NCBI GenBank assembly: GCA_964342385.1
Contig: CAYFGP010000002.1
Coordinates: forward strand, 62,001 to 126,000
Direction: 5' to 3'
DNA from: Oceanospirillum sp964342385
Lineage (GTDB): Bacteria > Pseudomonadota > Gammaproteobacteria > Pseudomonadales > Halomonadaceae
DNA length: 64,000 bases
Numbering within the stretch: the first letter of the stretch is position 1; the number at the start of each line of letters is the position of its first letter. Under the pieces are notes generated by a model. That model was not told where the DNA came from. It made no database searches and saw only the letters and a list, made by a program, of their open reading frames with translations. Of this stretch, positions 36,178-45,466 are shown piece by piece. Made by a program: the position numbers and the translations under genes.

Positions 36178-37560
36178 TTAGTCAACACTGGCCGCATTCT
36201 CTTCTACATGAATCGGCTCTTCCGGCTTAGCATTTTTATTGGCACGGTATTCGATCAGGAAGTACAACACCAGACCAGTTCCCAAGCCCCAGGCTGCACC
36301 GTGTACCGCCAGTACGACGCCCATCAGGCCAGCTACACCCATAGAGGTTGCGTTATCGATCTGCTCAACCGCTACTGCGATACACAGGTAACCGGTGATC
36401 AACAGAGTAATCGACAGTGCAATCGGCAGTACCGGCTTAAACAGGGTGATCAGCGGCAGAATAAACAGTGCAATAAAGCCTACAATCCAGAAGATACCCG
36501 CACCTGAATAGATGGTATCCATAGCGCTACGGCCGTAACGATAACGCTCCGCAATTGTCGCCATCGCACCGGTAAACAGAGGACCCGCCAGACCTGGATA
36601 AGGTGCAAAGAACGAGTGCATCAGGTTACGCAGACCGGTTACCAGGTGTACACGATCCACATCCACTTCAATCTTCTCATCTGGACGCAGGTGATCCACA
36701 CGGCTCAGCAGACTCTGACCAACAATGATGTCACCGAAGGCGATGATATAAGCGATAATCGCCGTTGGAATCGCCGCAATCATCAGATCAATACCTGGCA
36801 TACCAATGGTGAACGGCAGGTAATCCCAGATGGCAGTGAAGTTAGGACTGGAGATACCAAATTCCACTTCCGGCAGTTTGTACTCACCGGCGCCCCAACC
36901 AATGGCCATAGCGATCAGCATGCCTGGTACCATACCGTAACCGGCAATGGTCTTGGCCCAACGATGAGTCTCAACCCAATCACGGAAAGACAGAGAGAAG
37001 AGTACAAATGCAGTAATCAGTGCGCCCAGGCCCAGAGAGATCGGCGTATTGTAAGCACGGCCACCTTCACTGATCTCACCGGTAATCGCCGCAATACCGG
37101 CACCCAGCAAGATACCTGCTTTGATGGAGTTAGGAATGGCGTTCACCAGCTTGGAGCCTAAACGGGTCACCCCCATAAACAGGAAGACAGCAGTCACCAT
37201 CAGCTGTAGTGCTACCAATGCCTTAATGGCATCTGGCCCCGGCTCAAAGCCGCCAATAAATAACAACACCACGGGGATGGCCGGTGTAATCCAACCCGGT
37301 ACAAAGGGCACACCTAACAAGTTAGGCAGCATAAAGCCGATACCACAGATCACCACATAAGCCAGTGCCACATCGTATGGCAGGCCCAAGTATTTCTGCA
37401 GCAGGGGAATCATGGCCATACCGACCACAAACATCACCATGCCCTGAACCGTTTCTGCCAGTTCCCAGCGATAGTGAATAAAAGGAAGACGTATTTTAAA
37501 TGGCCCGGCAGGCCAGTACGGATGTTCATCTCCGTGGTTGCGTTTTAATAGCACAGTCAC
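36178..37560 (-). CDS. NCS2/SLC23-type permease (xanthine/uracil family), substrate unknown
   Basis: This 460-residue protein has about 12 to 14 membrane segments and conserved features of the nucleobase permease superfamily: QGMVMFVVGMAMIPLLQ near TM1, an IAAITGEI segment and the AFGDIIVGQSLLSR region, which carries charged residues equivalent to the substrate-site helix. It diverges from the usual UraA/UacT signatures, so the substrate cannot be named. The hydrophilic C-terminus is acidic. It stands alone, and three operator-like palindromes lie in the long region upstream. Confidence 0.75.
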   Translation of the reverse strand: MTVLLKRNHGDEHPYWPAGPFKIRLPFIHYRWELAETVQGMVMFVVGMAMIPLLQKYLGLPYDVALAYVVICGIGFMLPNLLGVPFVPGWITPAIPVVLLFIGGFEPGPDAIKALVALQLMVTAVFLFMGVTRLGSKLVNAIPNSIKAGILLGAGIAAITGEISEGGRAYNTPISLGLGALITAFVLFSLSFRDWVETHRWAKTIAGYGMVPGMLIAMAIGWGAGEYKLPEVEFGISSPNFTAIWDYLPFTIGMPGIDLMIAAIPTAIIAYIIAFGDIIVGQSLLSRVDHLRPDEKIEVDVDRVHLVTGLRNLMHSFFAPYPGLAGPLFTGAMATIAERYRYGRSAMDTIYSGAGIFWIVGFIALFILPLITLFKPVLPIALSITLLITGYLCIAVAVEQIDNATSMGVAGLMGVVLAVHGAAWGLGTGLVLYFLIEYRANKNAKPEEPIHVEENAASVD

Positions 37561-38308
37561 ACCTGTTAATTAAATTTATTGTTGCTAAGCAGCCAAACAA
37601 AAACACCTGGATCGAGCGGTCATTTCACTGACAACTGGATTAAGAAGGGCTAAAAACGTGCTTGGCAATGCATCTTGAAGCAGAGACTAAAAAGAGGCTG
37701 TGCTTGCGCCAGATTCTATTTGGCATTCACACTCGTTTTCCCAGAATTCGCTTCACATAACGCCTACGGTTTTATGATTATCGTGTGGGCAGGTCGCTAC
37801 GATGGCGTTGTTTTACTGCCTTTTCGCAAACGCAACATATTAGACCTTGGTCCGATAAAAAAATGACTTCAAAGTCATATATCAGCTATTAAAATCAATG
37901 ACTTAAAGGTCACAAATCAACCTACCAGACGGAAGGCTACAAACGGTAAGGGCTCAAGCACTTTCTAACAAACGTTTGAATTACAATTTCAACGGCAATG
38001 GCTAGAAAAACAACCTAAGACCAATGTATAAGCGTGATAATCTGGTTTACAAGCAGTGACTAACAAGTCATTAAAAACAATAAGTTGCAGAGTTTTTACT
38101 CCGTCATCTCCCTGTAACCCTCAGGTAATATTCAGATCCTCTGTCAGTACTCAAAACAGCATTCAAAATGCATATGCCAGACTGATCACAGCAACCTTTC
38201 TAACACCCCACGGTCACAAAAAGATCATCCAGGCTTTTTTCTGTCGCTACCGGTGTTATGCTTATGTCATAGACACTTATTAATATCTTAAGAAACAGAG
38301 AGTTATAA
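37561..38308. promoter_or_regulatory. 748-bp gene-free region with three TGACT-N4-RGTCA palindromes
   Basis: No convincing gene lies here; the 63-codon frame at 37675-37866 and the 75-codon frame at 38056-38283 look random. Three 14-bp palindromes of the form TGACT-N4-(A/G)GTCA occur at 37864-37877, 37899-37912 and 38057-38070. The first two start 35 bp apart, a little over three helical turns, so a regulator could bind both on related faces. They may control the permease on minus, yfcL-ppnN on plus, or both. Confidence 0.45.
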
Positions 38309-38575
38309 ATGGACAGCTTCAGTGCTCGCGCTGACCAACTATCAGACACATTACGCCAGATGGAACAAAGTGCTGGCGACGATCAACTATTTGCACTGGG
38401 ATATCTCATCCCCCAGTTAACTCTGGTAGCCGAATATGTTGAACCGGAAGACAATTTTGATGCGTGTTTTACCCGCTGGTTACATCAGGTCTTTGATGAT
38501 GACCAGATGGTTGAAGAGGATCGCCAACAAATATTAGCGCTTTGGCAACAGGCGATTACCTTAGCCGACCAGTAA
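38309..38575 (+). CDS. yfcL: YfcL family protein
   Basis: This 88-residue acidic protein matches the YfcL family, with DDQLFALGYLIPQLTLVAEYVE aligning to the E. coli ASDDELFASGYLRGHLTLA region. The function is unknown. It lies 40 bp before ppnN on the same strand and may be cotranscribed. Confidence 0.78.
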   Translation: MDSFSARADQLSDTLRQMEQSAGDDQLFALGYLIPQLTLVAEYVEPEDNFDACFTRWLHQVFDDDQMVEEDRQQILALWQQAITLADQ

Positions 38576-38615
38576 ATCGCAACCGGTTCACGGCTCCAGG
38601 GATAAGGAGTAGATA

Positions 38616-39995
38616 ATGAGCTATACAAATCAAGGTATCGATACTGTCGTTTCCCCGGAAGGCAGTCTGGAAGTTTTATCGCAAAGCGAAGTGAACCGCT
38701 TAAAGTCCACATCCGAAAATGGTCAGTATGAACTGCTGCGCGGTTGCGCCCTGGCGGTACTCAACTGCGGCAGCCATACCGACGACAGTAAAGCGATTCT
38801 GGAGCAGAACCGAAACTTTGATATCGAAGTACTGCAACAGGATCGCGGTGTTAAGCTCAAACTTACTCAAGCACCCGCCAGTGCTTTTGTTGAAGGCCTG
38901 ATGATTCGTGGTATTCGCGAACACCTCTCCTCCGTTCTACGGGATATCGTTTATGTCAGTAATGAGATTGAACATAACGACCGCTTTGATCTGGAGGATT
39001 CTGAAGGCATTACCAATGCCATCTTCCATATTCTGCGTAACTCAGGCACTCTGAAGGCCAGTCAAAAACCCAGCATTGTCGTCTGTTGGGGTGGTCACTC
39101 GATCAGCCGTGAAGAGTACGACTATACCAAGGAAGTAGGCCACGAAATGGGTCTTAGAGGGTTGAATATCTGCACCGGCTGTGGTCCGGGAGCCATGAAG
39201 GGACCGATGAAAGGCGCTAATCTCGCTCACGCGAAGCAGCGTATTCCCGATGGTCGTTATCTGGGAATTTCCGAACCCGGAATTATTGCCGCTGAGTCCC
39301 CCAACCCTATCGTCAATGAGCTGGTGATCATGCCTGATATCGAAAAACGACTGGAAGCCTTTGTGCGCACTGGTCACGGTATTGTGGTCTTCCCAGGCGG
39401 TGCTGGCACAGCAGAAGAGATCCTTTACCTGCTAGGTATTCTGCTCAACCCACACAATGATGACCAACCCTTCCCGGTGATTTTTACCGGGCCCGCTAGC
39501 AGTCAGGAGTACTGGCAGCAACTGGATCAGTTTATTGCTCTGACTCTGGGACCCAAAGCCCAGAAACGCTACCGCATCATTATTGATGATTCTGAACAGG
39601 TTGCTCGTGAAATGGCAGCCGGTATTCAGCGGGTCGAAGAGTTCCGTCGGGCTAATCACGATTCTTTCTATTTCAACTGGCGTTTAAAGATCAGTCCGGA
39701 ATTTCAGCAACCTTTTGACCCCAGCCACGAAAATATGGCGGCATTAGATATAAATTTAAATCAAGAAACTCATAGACTTGCCGCTAACTTACGTAGGGTT
39801 TTTTCCGGAATCGTTGCCGGTAATGTGAAAGCCACAGGGATTACTGCCATTGAGCAGTTTGGTCCGTTCCAGATCAATGGTACAAAAGAGATCATGCAAC
39901 CGCTTGACTCTCTGTTACAATCATTTGTTCAACAACAGCGGATGAAGTTGCCTGGAAGCAAGTATAATCCCTGTTATGAGATAGCTCAGCAGTGA
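38616..39995 (+). CDS. ppnN: Nucleotide 5'-monophosphate nucleosidase PpnN (YgdH/LOG family)
   Basis: PpnN cleaves purine and pyrimidine nucleoside monophosphates into base and ribose 5-phosphate and is controlled by (p)ppGpp in E. coli. The 459 residues (E. coli 454) include the LOG-type catalytic motif PGGAGTAEEILYLLG, the CTGCGPGAMKGPMKGA block, and N- and C-terminal extensions characteristic of YgdH. GGAG lies about 6 bases before the ATG. Confidence 0.94.
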   Translation: MSYTNQGIDTVVSPEGSLEVLSQSEVNRLKSTSENGQYELLRGCALAVLNCGSHTDDSKAILEQNRNFDIEVLQQDRGVKLKLTQAPASAFVEGLMIRGIREHLSSVLRDIVYVSNEIEHNDRFDLEDSEGITNAIFHILRNSGTLKASQKPSIVVCWGGHSISREEYDYTKEVGHEMGLRGLNICTGCGPGAMKGPMKGANLAHAKQRIPDGRYLGISEPGIIAAESPNPIVNELVIMPDIEKRLEAFVRTGHGIVVFPGGAGTAEEILYLLGILLNPHNDDQPFPVIFTGPASSQEYWQQLDQFIALTLGPKAQKRYRIIIDDSEQVAREMAAGIQRVEEFRRANHDSFYFNWRLKISPEFQQPFDPSHENMAALDINLNQETHRLAANLRRVFSGIVAGNVKATGITAIEQFGPFQINGTKEIMQPLDSLLQSFVQQQRMKLPGSKYNPCYEIAQQ

Positions 39996-40046
39996 CTGGA
40001 AACAACATTGACGTCCTGCAGAGCACTAAGAATTAGAAGGATTCAT

Positions 40047-40064
40047 ATGGCTACGAACCTGTAG
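40047..40064 (+). other. Five-codon open frame with strong ribosome-binding site
   Basis: AGAAGG at 40035-40040 lies 6 bases before an ATG that opens MATNL and then stops. It ends 21 bp before the likely start of the next gene. It could be a short leader peptide that affects translation of that gene, or a relic of an older start. Confidence 0.25.
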
Positions 40065-40085
40065 CCATTGCACTTGGGGTCATCA

Positions 40086-40352
40086 ATGGCAGATATGAAC
40101 AAGCTGAAGCAAGATGCACTTCGGCGAAAACAAGAGTTTGAAGATAAAAAAAGGTCGGAAGAGTTCCGCAAGCAGAAGAATAGAAGCGTTAAGTCCGGTA
40201 GGCAAAAGCGCGAAAAAGCAGCTGCTGCCGCAAAACAAAAACAGGGCATGCAGAAGAAAAAGCCGAAAAAGAGCCCCGCTCGTTGGGTGGTCGATATTCT
40301 GCTGGTGCTGGGTGCCCTCCTTCTATTAATCGTACTGTTTAACCCCTACTGA
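40086..40352 (+). CDS. Small basic protein with C-terminal membrane helix
   Basis: This protein of about 88 residues begins MADMNKLKQDALRRKQEF, has a strongly basic, Lys/Arg/Gln/Ala-rich helical or coiled-coil body (about 1-60) and ends with one membrane helix (VVDILLVLGALLLLIVLF). It would be tail-anchored in the inner membrane with the basic part in the cytoplasm. I do not recognise the family. GGGG lies 6 bases before ATG 40086; upstream in-frame extension to 40068 lacks a good start. Confidence 0.68.
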   Translation: MADMNKLKQDALRRKQEFEDKKRSEEFRKQKNRSVKSGRQKREKAAAAAKQKQGMQKKKPKKSPARWVVDILLVLGALLLLIVLFNPY

Positions 40353-40369
40353 TCTTTTATCTTCTCTGC

Positions 40370-40408
40370 CAGACGGTTGGATAGCGGCTTGTTATCCAAC
40401 ACGGTCTG
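40370..40408 (+). terminator. Hairpin after the small basic protein gene
   Basis: CAGAC-g-GTTGGATA pairs with TATCCAAC-acg-GTCTG around a 9-nt loop, followed by a T-rich but interrupted tract. It is a probable terminator of the yfcL-ppnN-small protein unit. The remaining 250 bp to the kinase gene must hold the kinase promoter; no box is clear. Confidence 0.6.
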
Positions 40409-40661
40409 ACTCTTCTATCTGGTAGTCGACCTGACCAAAGCACACCACGACAAGTTTAATCTCACGCACTATCCTGTAAGGGAACTCATTAACATCAGGT
40501 GGAAAGCGGTTGATTAAATTCGTATATTCCTAATCCATGATCTTATATACCTATGAAGTGAACTGAATCAAAATAATAAGAAAGTACCGACAGAATAGGT
40601 CTCTTCTTTCTATTAGTTTTCCCTATTCTGATACAACGTTTACCGTGACCAAGGGTTCAGC

Positions 40662-43600
40662 ATGGTGCCATTTGACTTAATACTTGCTCTACTGACAGGT
40701 TTTCTGGCCTGTGGCTTGATGGTCTACATCAAGGATAGATATTGGGACACAAAGCCTGCTGATAATGAGCAAGAGATCCACCTGCAGTCTATTCTCGACA
40801 CCGCAGTTGATGGCATCATCTGTATTGATCTGCAAGGTATTATTATCCGCTTTAACCCCGCTGCTGAGCGCTTGTTTGGTTATTCCAGCCAGGAAGTGAT
40901 GGGCACCAATATCTCTATGCTGATGCCTGAACCCTACCGCAGCCAGCACGATAGTTTTCTGAAAAATTACTTAAATAAACGCAGTGAAACAGATGCCTCC
41001 AGCCGAGCCGTGGGTTTAGGCCGAGAAGTCGTGGGACTGAAAAAGACAGGGGAAACCTTTCCCTTGTATCTGGCCGTAAGTGAAGTCATTACCGATCAGA
41101 AAATCTTCTATACCGGTATCGTCAGAGATTTAACGGAAGAAAAACGCAACAAGCACGCTCTGCAAGAAAAAACCGATTACTTTAACGCTCTGATCAACAA
41201 CTCTTCTGAGTTATTGGCCATTCTGGATCTGGAAGGCCGGGTTATCGTTGCCAATCAGATTGCCCTGAATATTGCCCAACAAAGTTTGGAGAATCTGAAA
41301 GATACCTATTTCTGGCAAGGTCCCTGGTGGCACCATGATGGCAGTCAACAAATGAGGGTCAAACAGGCCCTGGATAAAGCAGCAAAAGGGATCAGTTCCC
41401 ACTTTGAAGTTACTCATAAAGATCCTTTTGGCCGAACGCTATACATAGACTTCAAGCTCACACCTATTTTTGATAATCAAGGTAAGGTGATCCTGCTATT
41501 GCCGGAAGGTACGGATATCACCCCGCTAAAAAAAGCTGAAAGTAAATTATCTCACGCTCTGGATGAACAAGATGCCATCCTGAACAGCCAACCCGGTGGT
41601 GTAATCAAGCTCAGCGCCGATGGTACTCTGCTCTACGTCAATCAGGGTTTTAGGGATCTCTATGATTTTCCTGCCACTCTGGCTCAGGCAGGTCGTCCTA
41701 TTCAGGATATTTTTCACTTTATGGCTAATCGAGGAGATCTGGGCCAAGGAGAAGAAGATCTCTTGGTTGAACAGGCTCTGGCTAACTTGCAACAGCATAA
41801 AGATTCCAGTTACCAACGCAGTCTAGCAAATGGCCGGGTCTTGGAGATTTTCTGCAATGAGGTCTCGGATCAGGGCAGTATTCTGACCATTGTTGATATC
41901 ACCCAGAAAAACCAGGCTCAGGAACAGATGTTTTGCCTGATGGAATCCAGTCCTGTAGGGGCTGCCGTTGTTAGAGAAAACGGTGAACTGGCCTACTGTA
42001 ACCAAGCCTTACTTGATCTGCTCAGTTACTCCTCAGAAGAGCTATTAGGCCATAAAGCGATTAATCTGTTTGCCGAAAGCTGTGATCTCCCCAATCTCAT
42101 GCAGCGCCTGGAAGGCAATGATCAACTGCTGGATATCGATACCAAGCTAAAAACCCGTGATGGCTCCCAGCTCTGGGGAGAACTCTCGATCTATAAAGCA
42201 GAGTACGATGACAAGCCCGCCTACTTCGCCTGGTTATACGATATTACCCAGCGAAAAGAGGCCGAGCAGACTCTGGCACAAGCAAAAGAAGCTGCAGATA
42301 ACGCCAACCAGATGAAGAGTGATTTCCTGGCCAATATGAGCCATGAGATCCGTACACCGATGAATGCCATTATCGGCTTAAGCCAACTGGCCTACGAAAA
42401 TGATCCGGATTCCAATCAGGCCAACTATCTGGATACTATTCATCAATCGGCTAAAGGCCTGTTGGGCATTATCAACGATATTCTCGACTTCTCTAAAATC
42501 GAAGCCGGAAAGCTGGATATCGAAGCCTCTCCCTTTGATCTGGATGAAGTGATCGAATACCTGGCCCGTATGACCAGCTTGAAAGCGGAAGAGAAAGGCC
42601 TGGAACTCTTGTTCTCCTTCCCAACCGATATACCACGCCTCTTGGTTGGCGACTCCCTGCGCCTGGGCCAGATATTACTGAATCTCTGTACCAATGCCAT
42701 CAAGTTCACCGATTACGGTGAGGTGCTGGTTCAAGCCAAAGTTGAGCTCCTGAACGGGCAAAATATCCAACTGCATTTTGAGGTAAAAGATACAGGCATC
42801 GGTATGTCACAAGAACAGATTGACAGTCTGTTTAAGCCGTTTACCCAAGCTGATGCCTCCACAACACGCCGTTTTGGCGGTACAGGTCTGGGGTTAGCCA
42901 TCTCCAAACATCTGGTTGAACAGATGGGTGGACAGCTCAGTGTGGACAGCCAGCTTGGCCAGGGCAGCTGCTTTAGTTTCAGTATTCAATGCCAGAAACA
43001 ACCGGATACCCAGCAGAAAAATATGCTGCTGGATGATGTCGATAACCTGAAGGTGTTGGTCGCTGATGATAATGAACACGCCAGAGAGATCATTGGCACC
43101 ATGATCACCAGCTTTGGCTTTCAGGTTGATTATGCTCACAACGGTAATCAGGCGCTCTCTATGCTAACTCAGTCTGATTCGGCCTATGACCTGGCTGTCA
43201 TTGACTGGCAGATGCCTGATCTTGAAGGCACTGAGTTGATCCAACGCTATCAGGATACTCCACAAGACAAACATACCCGTTGTATTCTAGTAACAGCCCA
43301 TGGTCGCCAATCCTTTGGCTGGCTGCGCAAGCAACCTGGTGTCGCCGATCTTATCTTGAAACCGGTTAATGCCTCCCTATTACTAGACAGCATGGCAAAT
43401 CTTCTGGGAGCGGATCAGATTCATCGTGCAAGTAAACAGAGTCATATTCAGGATTACTGCCAGCAGCTGGCCAGCATTGCAGGGGCACGTGTTCTGGTGG
43501 CAGAAGATAATATGATCAATCAACAGGTCGCCCTGGAATTATTGGAAAAACGCGGTATGCGGGTCACCCTGGCAAACAATGGCTGGGAAGCCGTGGAGTA

Positions 43601-44279
43601 TCTAAAAGAAGAAACCTTTGATCTGATGTTATGTGATATTCAGATGCCCATTATGGATGGCTATCAAGCCACAGAGCAGATCCGGCAACAACTGGCGCTG
43701 GCAGAACTGCCCATTGTAGCGATGACAGCCAATGCCATGACCGGCGATAAAGAGCGCTGTCTGGAAGCCGGCATGAATGAACATATCAGCAAGCCCGTAG
43801 ACCCGGATACCCTGACGGAAAGTCTGATCCGTTGGATCAAACCGAGACCGGCTACAGACTTTCCGACTCAGCCCAACATAGAGTTAGTGGAAAAGGCTTC
43901 CGAGATAGAGTTACCGGCAGAACAAACCTGGTTGGCACATATTCCAGGCTGTAATCTGGAACAAGCCTTACGTAAGTTAAGTGATGATCCGGAATTGATG
44001 GAAGACCTCTTACAGGACTTTCTGATCAACTATCACGATGTGCTGCCAACCCTGAATAATATCCTGGAAAATATGCCAGATGCGGAGCATAGTCTGCGTT
44101 TGATTCATACGCTAAAAGGTCTGATGGGAACCTTTGCCTTTACCGAAGCCGAAGCTGCGGCGATTGAGTTAGAGCAGGCGATGAAGGCGGGCAACGATAC
44201 CGCAAGCCGACAAGCTTATCAGACGCTGAATCAAACCCTGGCACCCATTCAGGAGTATCTGTTACAGCATCTGTCCTAG
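40662..44279 (+). CDS. PAS-containing hybrid sensor histidine kinase with two receivers and Hpt
   Basis: This 1205-residue multi-domain phosphorelay protein has one N-terminal membrane helix (about 4-22) and four PAS-like sensor domains (about 40-155, 170-290, 300-410 and 415-530). A dimerisation domain follows with phospho-acceptor His561 (SHEIRTPMNAIIG), then an ATPase domain with GGTGLGLAISKHL. Receiver 1 has Asp848 (VIDWQMPDLEG), receiver 2 has Asp992 (LCDIQMPIMDG), and the C-terminal Hpt has His1149 (LIHTLKGLMG). There is little or no periplasmic part, so it probably senses intracellular or redox signals. No cognate regulator adjoins it. Confidence 0.94.
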   Translation: MVPFDLILALLTGFLACGLMVYIKDRYWDTKPADNEQEIHLQSILDTAVDGIICIDLQGIIIRFNPAAERLFGYSSQEVMGTNISMLMPEPYRSQHDSFLKNYLNKRSETDASSRAVGLGREVVGLKKTGETFPLYLAVSEVITDQKIFYTGIVRDLTEEKRNKHALQEKTDYFNALINNSSELLAILDLEGRVIVANQIALNIAQQSLENLKDTYFWQGPWWHHDGSQQMRVKQALDKAAKGISSHFEVTHKDPFGRTLYIDFKLTPIFDNQGKVILLLPEGTDITPLKKAESKLSHALDEQDAILNSQPGGVIKLSADGTLLYVNQGFRDLYDFPATLAQAGRPIQDIFHFMANRGDLGQGEEDLLVEQALANLQQHKDSSYQRSLANGRVLEIFCNEVSDQGSILTIVDITQKNQAQEQMFCLMESSPVGAAVVRENGELAYCNQALLDLLSYSSEELLGHKAINLFAESCDLPNLMQRLEGNDQLLDIDTKLKTRDGSQLWGELSIYKAEYDDKPAYFAWLYDITQRKEAEQTLAQAKEAADNANQMKSDFLANMSHEIRTPMNAIIGLSQLAYENDPDSNQANYLDTIHQSAKGLLGIINDILDFSKIEAGKLDIEASPFDLDEVIEYLARMTSLKAEEKGLELLFSFPTDIPRLLVGDSLRLGQILLNLCTNAIKFTDYGEVLVQAKVELLNGQNIQLHFEVKDTGIGMSQEQIDSLFKPFTQADASTTRRFGGTGLGLAISKHLVEQMGGQLSVDSQLGQGSCFSFSIQCQKQPDTQQKNMLLDDVDNLKVLVADDNEHAREIIGTMITSFGFQVDYAHNGNQALSMLTQSDSAYDLAVIDWQMPDLEGTELIQRYQDTPQDKHTRCILVTAHGRQSFGWLRKQPGVADLILKPVNASLLLDSMANLLGADQIHRASKQSHIQDYCQQLASIAGARVLVAEDNMINQQVALELLEKRGMRVTLANNGWEAVEYLKEETFDLMLCDIQMPIMDGYQATEQIRQQLALAELPIVAMTANAMTGDKERCLEAGMNEHISKPVDPDTLTESLIRWIKPRPATDFPTQPNIELVEKASEIELPAEQTWLAHIPGCNLEQALRKLSDDPELMEDLLQDFLINYHDVLPTLNNILENMPDAEHSLRLIHTLKGLMGTFAFTEAEAAAIELEQAMKAGNDTASRQAYQTLNQTLAPIQEYLLQHLS

Positions 44280-44299
44280 CACCTGTTATGACACTTGTT

Positions 44300-45358
44300 T
44301 TAGTTCTGGTTTAGACACGACTCTAATGCCTGAACTAAGCGGGCTAACGACTGCGGATTATCAACCAGTCCAAAACGCAGCCAGGAGTTTTGAGCAAAAT
44401 ACCGTACCCAAATGCCTTGTTGTGCCAGTTGCTGCTGTAATTGCTGAGCATCGGGGTGATAACAGGTATAAAACAGCGAGGTATGACCGATTGCTCTGCC
44501 CTGAGATTGAGGCTGGGACTGAGACTCAAACACGCTGTCCAGCTGCTGCCTCTGCAAAGTCATCTGTGCGCTAAGCTGAGCTCTGGCTCGACCGTGCCAC
44601 TCCCGATCCAGTAACAGCTGTTGTGTCAGATAGGCACTGACACCATTCAGGTGCCAGGGGCCTAACCCCTGACGAATAGGCTCCAGCAACGTCTGATGAC
44701 ATAAAACAAAACCACTGCGAATCCCGGCCAGGCCAAAAAACTTCCCAATGGAACGCAGTACTATCAGCCCGTCTTGCTGAGCCTGTCGCGCTAAAGAACA
44801 CTCAGCCTGCTCCTGCTCGGCTAAAGCATCCATAAAGGCTTCATCCACAATCAACCAGCCATTACGGCTCGCCAGTCTCTGTTGCAGCTTGAGCAGACGC
44901 ACCTGGGGATATCGCTGCCCACCAGGATTATTGGGATTAATCACGACAACGACATCACACATCTCTGCCGCTTGCTCCAGCTCATCATCACAGTAAATCA
45001 TCACCTTGTGACCGGCTTTTAGCCAGCACCAGGCGTGTTCCTGATAGCCGACCTCAGGCACAGCAACACAAGCGTTGTGCCTTAATTTGGGCAAGAGCTC
45101 AATAATCTGCTGGGAACCACTGACCGGCCAAAGCGATTCCTGCTGATAATACTCAGCCGCAACGGTCAGCAGAGCGGAGTAGTCTTCAGGCAGATGAGTG
45201 AAACAGTCAGTAGGTATCTGTGGAATTGGCCAGGGTTGAGGGTTTAATCCCGCCGACAGATCTAACCAATCATCCGGGGAAATAGCGCTATGCTGGGCTT
45301 TTGCCCGTGCCAGATCACCGCCGTGTTGGGGTGGCGACTGCCAGTTAAGTGTTTTCAT
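44300..45358 (-). CDS. cobD: Threonine-phosphate decarboxylase (cobalamin aminopropanol branch)
   Basis: This class I PLP-dependent aminotransferase-fold enzyme makes (R)-1-aminopropan-2-ol O-phosphate for the nucleotide loop of cobalamin. It shows LDLSAGLNPQPWP, NPNNPGG (141-147), the VDEAFMD motif and the PLP lysine in RSIGKFFGLAGIRSGF (Lys206). It is named CobD in the Salmonella scheme and CobC in the Pseudomonas scheme. It follows cbiB, whose product uses its product. Confidence 0.9.
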   Translation of the reverse strand: MKTLNWQSPPQHGGDLARAKAQHSAISPDDWLDLSAGLNPQPWPIPQIPTDCFTHLPEDYSALLTVAAEYYQQESLWPVSGSQQIIELLPKLRHNACVAVPEVGYQEHAWCWLKAGHKVMIYCDDELEQAAEMCDVVVVINPNNPGGQRYPQVRLLKLQQRLASRNGWLIVDEAFMDALAEQEQAECSLARQAQQDGLIVLRSIGKFFGLAGIRSGFVLCHQTLLEPIRQGLGPWHLNGVSAYLTQQLLLDREWHGRARAQLSAQMTLQRQQLDSVFESQSQPQSQGRAIGHTSLFYTCYHPDAQQLQQQLAQQGIWVRYFAQNSWLRFGLVDNPQSLARLVQALESCLNQN

Positions 45359-45466
45359 TCAGTTCTTTCATTAAAGAGTTATCACAGTGGCTCGCTTATT
45401 CAGGACTCTATTAGGTTTTATCAAAAGCTTGATCAAAACACTTTCGAAACACTTGATGAAAAAACC

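Noticed and set aside
37675..37866. 63-codon frame in the long gap before yfcL
   Set aside because: No ribosome-binding site, no family resemblance, and composition matches the surrounding non-coding DNA.
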